Below, piece by piece: positions 4,820 through 5,351 of a stretch of DNA of 5,351 nt (the stretch's first letter is position 1; each line of letters opens with the position of its first letter). Under the pieces are notes generated by a model, which saw nothing but the letters and a program-made list of their open reading frames with translations, searched no databases and was not told the DNA's origin. The position numbers were made by a program, and so were the translations under genes. Origin of the DNA: Bacteroidaceae bacterium (lineage in GTDB: Bacteria > Bacteroidota > Bacteroidia > Bacteroidales > Bacteroidaceae); contig JAFYMV010000128.1 in NCBI GenBank assembly GCA_017548225.1, forward strand, positions 1-5,351, given 5' to 3'.

Positions 4820-5350
4820 CTAGATACCAACCCCATACACTCTCTCGCGAAGCCACATTCCATACTCCTTTAGGGTATGTGTGGCCAAGTATTGATGTTG
4901 CGCCTCCACGCTGATAACTGGTCCCACGACAATTCGCACAGGGCGGTGGGCCTTGTTGAATACCTCGCCAGGAAGACGCAATAGGCGCACGCGCCAATCG
5001 ATGAGCCCCAACATGTAAAAGAACGAAGAGTTCCTATCAATGAAGTGTACTGGCAATATGGGTACCTTTGCTTTAGCCATAAAGGCGATAATCGCAGGCT
5101 GCCATTCACGATCACGCACACAACCATCGCGCAAGCTGAAGTCACTGATGGCCCCTGCGGGGAGCAATCCCAATGCTCCGCCTGAGCGCAGATGTGCGAG
5201 CGCACGGCGAACTCCCATAATACTTTCTCTGGTTGCTACCGTGCGTTCCACACCAGTAGGTGTAACAGGGATAAGCGAGGGAGACAGCGCTTCTACCCTA
5301 CTCAAGAACTGATTTACCATCAGTTTGTAGTCTGCACGACGATGCCCGAA
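4820..5350 (-). CDS. Lysophospholipid acyltransferase-like protein, C-terminal part
   Basis: The minus-strand frame stays open to the right edge, so the N terminus is missing; 176 residues are present. The window begins at FGHRRADYKLMVNQFL, the segment that in this family follows the catalytic NHxxxxD motif, which must lie outside. Next come IPVTPTG (27-33) and GALGLLPAGAISDF (58-71), the counterpart of the acyltransferase FPEG block. Then come CVRDREWQPAII and KVPILPVHFIDRNSSFFY, which matches the usual V-P-I-x-P-V block after FPEG. These are features of PlsC-like acyltransferases that transfer acyl chains to lysophospholipids or related acceptors at the cytoplasmic membrane. The acceptor cannot be told from this part. 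The glutamate of FPEG is replaced by alanine, which occurs in a Bacteroidales branch of the family as far as I recall. The methionine at 5318-5320 is internal, not a start. Confidence 0.85.
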   Translation of the reverse strand, partial: FGHRRADYKLMVNQFLSRVEALSPSLIPVTPTGVERTVATRESIMGVRRALAHLRSGGALGLLPAGAISDFSLRDGCVRDREWQPAIIAFMAKAKVPILPVHFIDRNSSFFYMLGLIDWRVRLLRLPGEVFNKAHRPVRIVVGPVISVEAQHQYLATHTLKEYGMWLRERVYGVGI

Positions 5351-5351
5351 G

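Overview
The window looks like chromosomal DNA from a member of the Bacteroidota, most likely order Bacteroidales (Prevotella-, Bacteroides- or Porphyromonas-like). I infer this from three things: promoters of the Bacteroidota form (TTTG, about 20 nt, then TAnnTTTG), the near absence of Shine-Dalgarno sites, and the protein families present (a surface protein with a T9SS-like C-terminal domain, a Bacteroidales-type ECF sigma factor, a short POTRA-less Omp85 barrel). I cannot fix the genus from the sequence alone. Nothing points to a phage, plasmid, transposase, CRISPR array or tRNA.

Layout from left to right. (1) The 3' end of a secreted repeat protein with BIG2 immunoglobulin-like domains and a sorting-domain-like tail, closed by a strong intrinsic terminator. 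(2) A 150-nt promoter region with a 13-bp inverted repeat, then an ECF sigma factor gene and a probable terminator. (3) About 300 nt of non-coding DNA holding three diverged copies of a promoter-like repeat. The last copy is an intact consensus promoter a few bases from the start of the next gene. (4) A small MIP18/DUF59 Fe-S assembly gene, then, 40 nt on, an LpxH-type UDP-2,3-diacylglucosamine hydrolase. (5) An AT-rich spacer with a 7-nt periodicity, then a POTRA-less Omp85-family outer-membrane barrel. (6) A 228-nt gap containing a GC-rich mini-palindrome and a cluster of nested hairpins, then a DUF454 (YbaN-like) inner-membrane protein. (7) On the opposite strand and convergent, the C-terminal part of a lysophospholipid acyltransferase-like protein that runs off the right edge.

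The right two thirds share a cell-envelope theme: lipid A synthesis (lpxH), an outer-membrane barrel, a small inner-membrane protein and an acyltransferase. The DUF59 gene and lpxH are probably one transcript. No convincing promoter was found for the Omp85 gene, which may be read from the same transcript. The genes themselves are ordinary for the group. The material worth a second look is non-coding: the sigma-factor upstream inverted repeat, the promoter-bearing repeats, the heptad-periodic spacer and the structured segment before the DUF454 gene.
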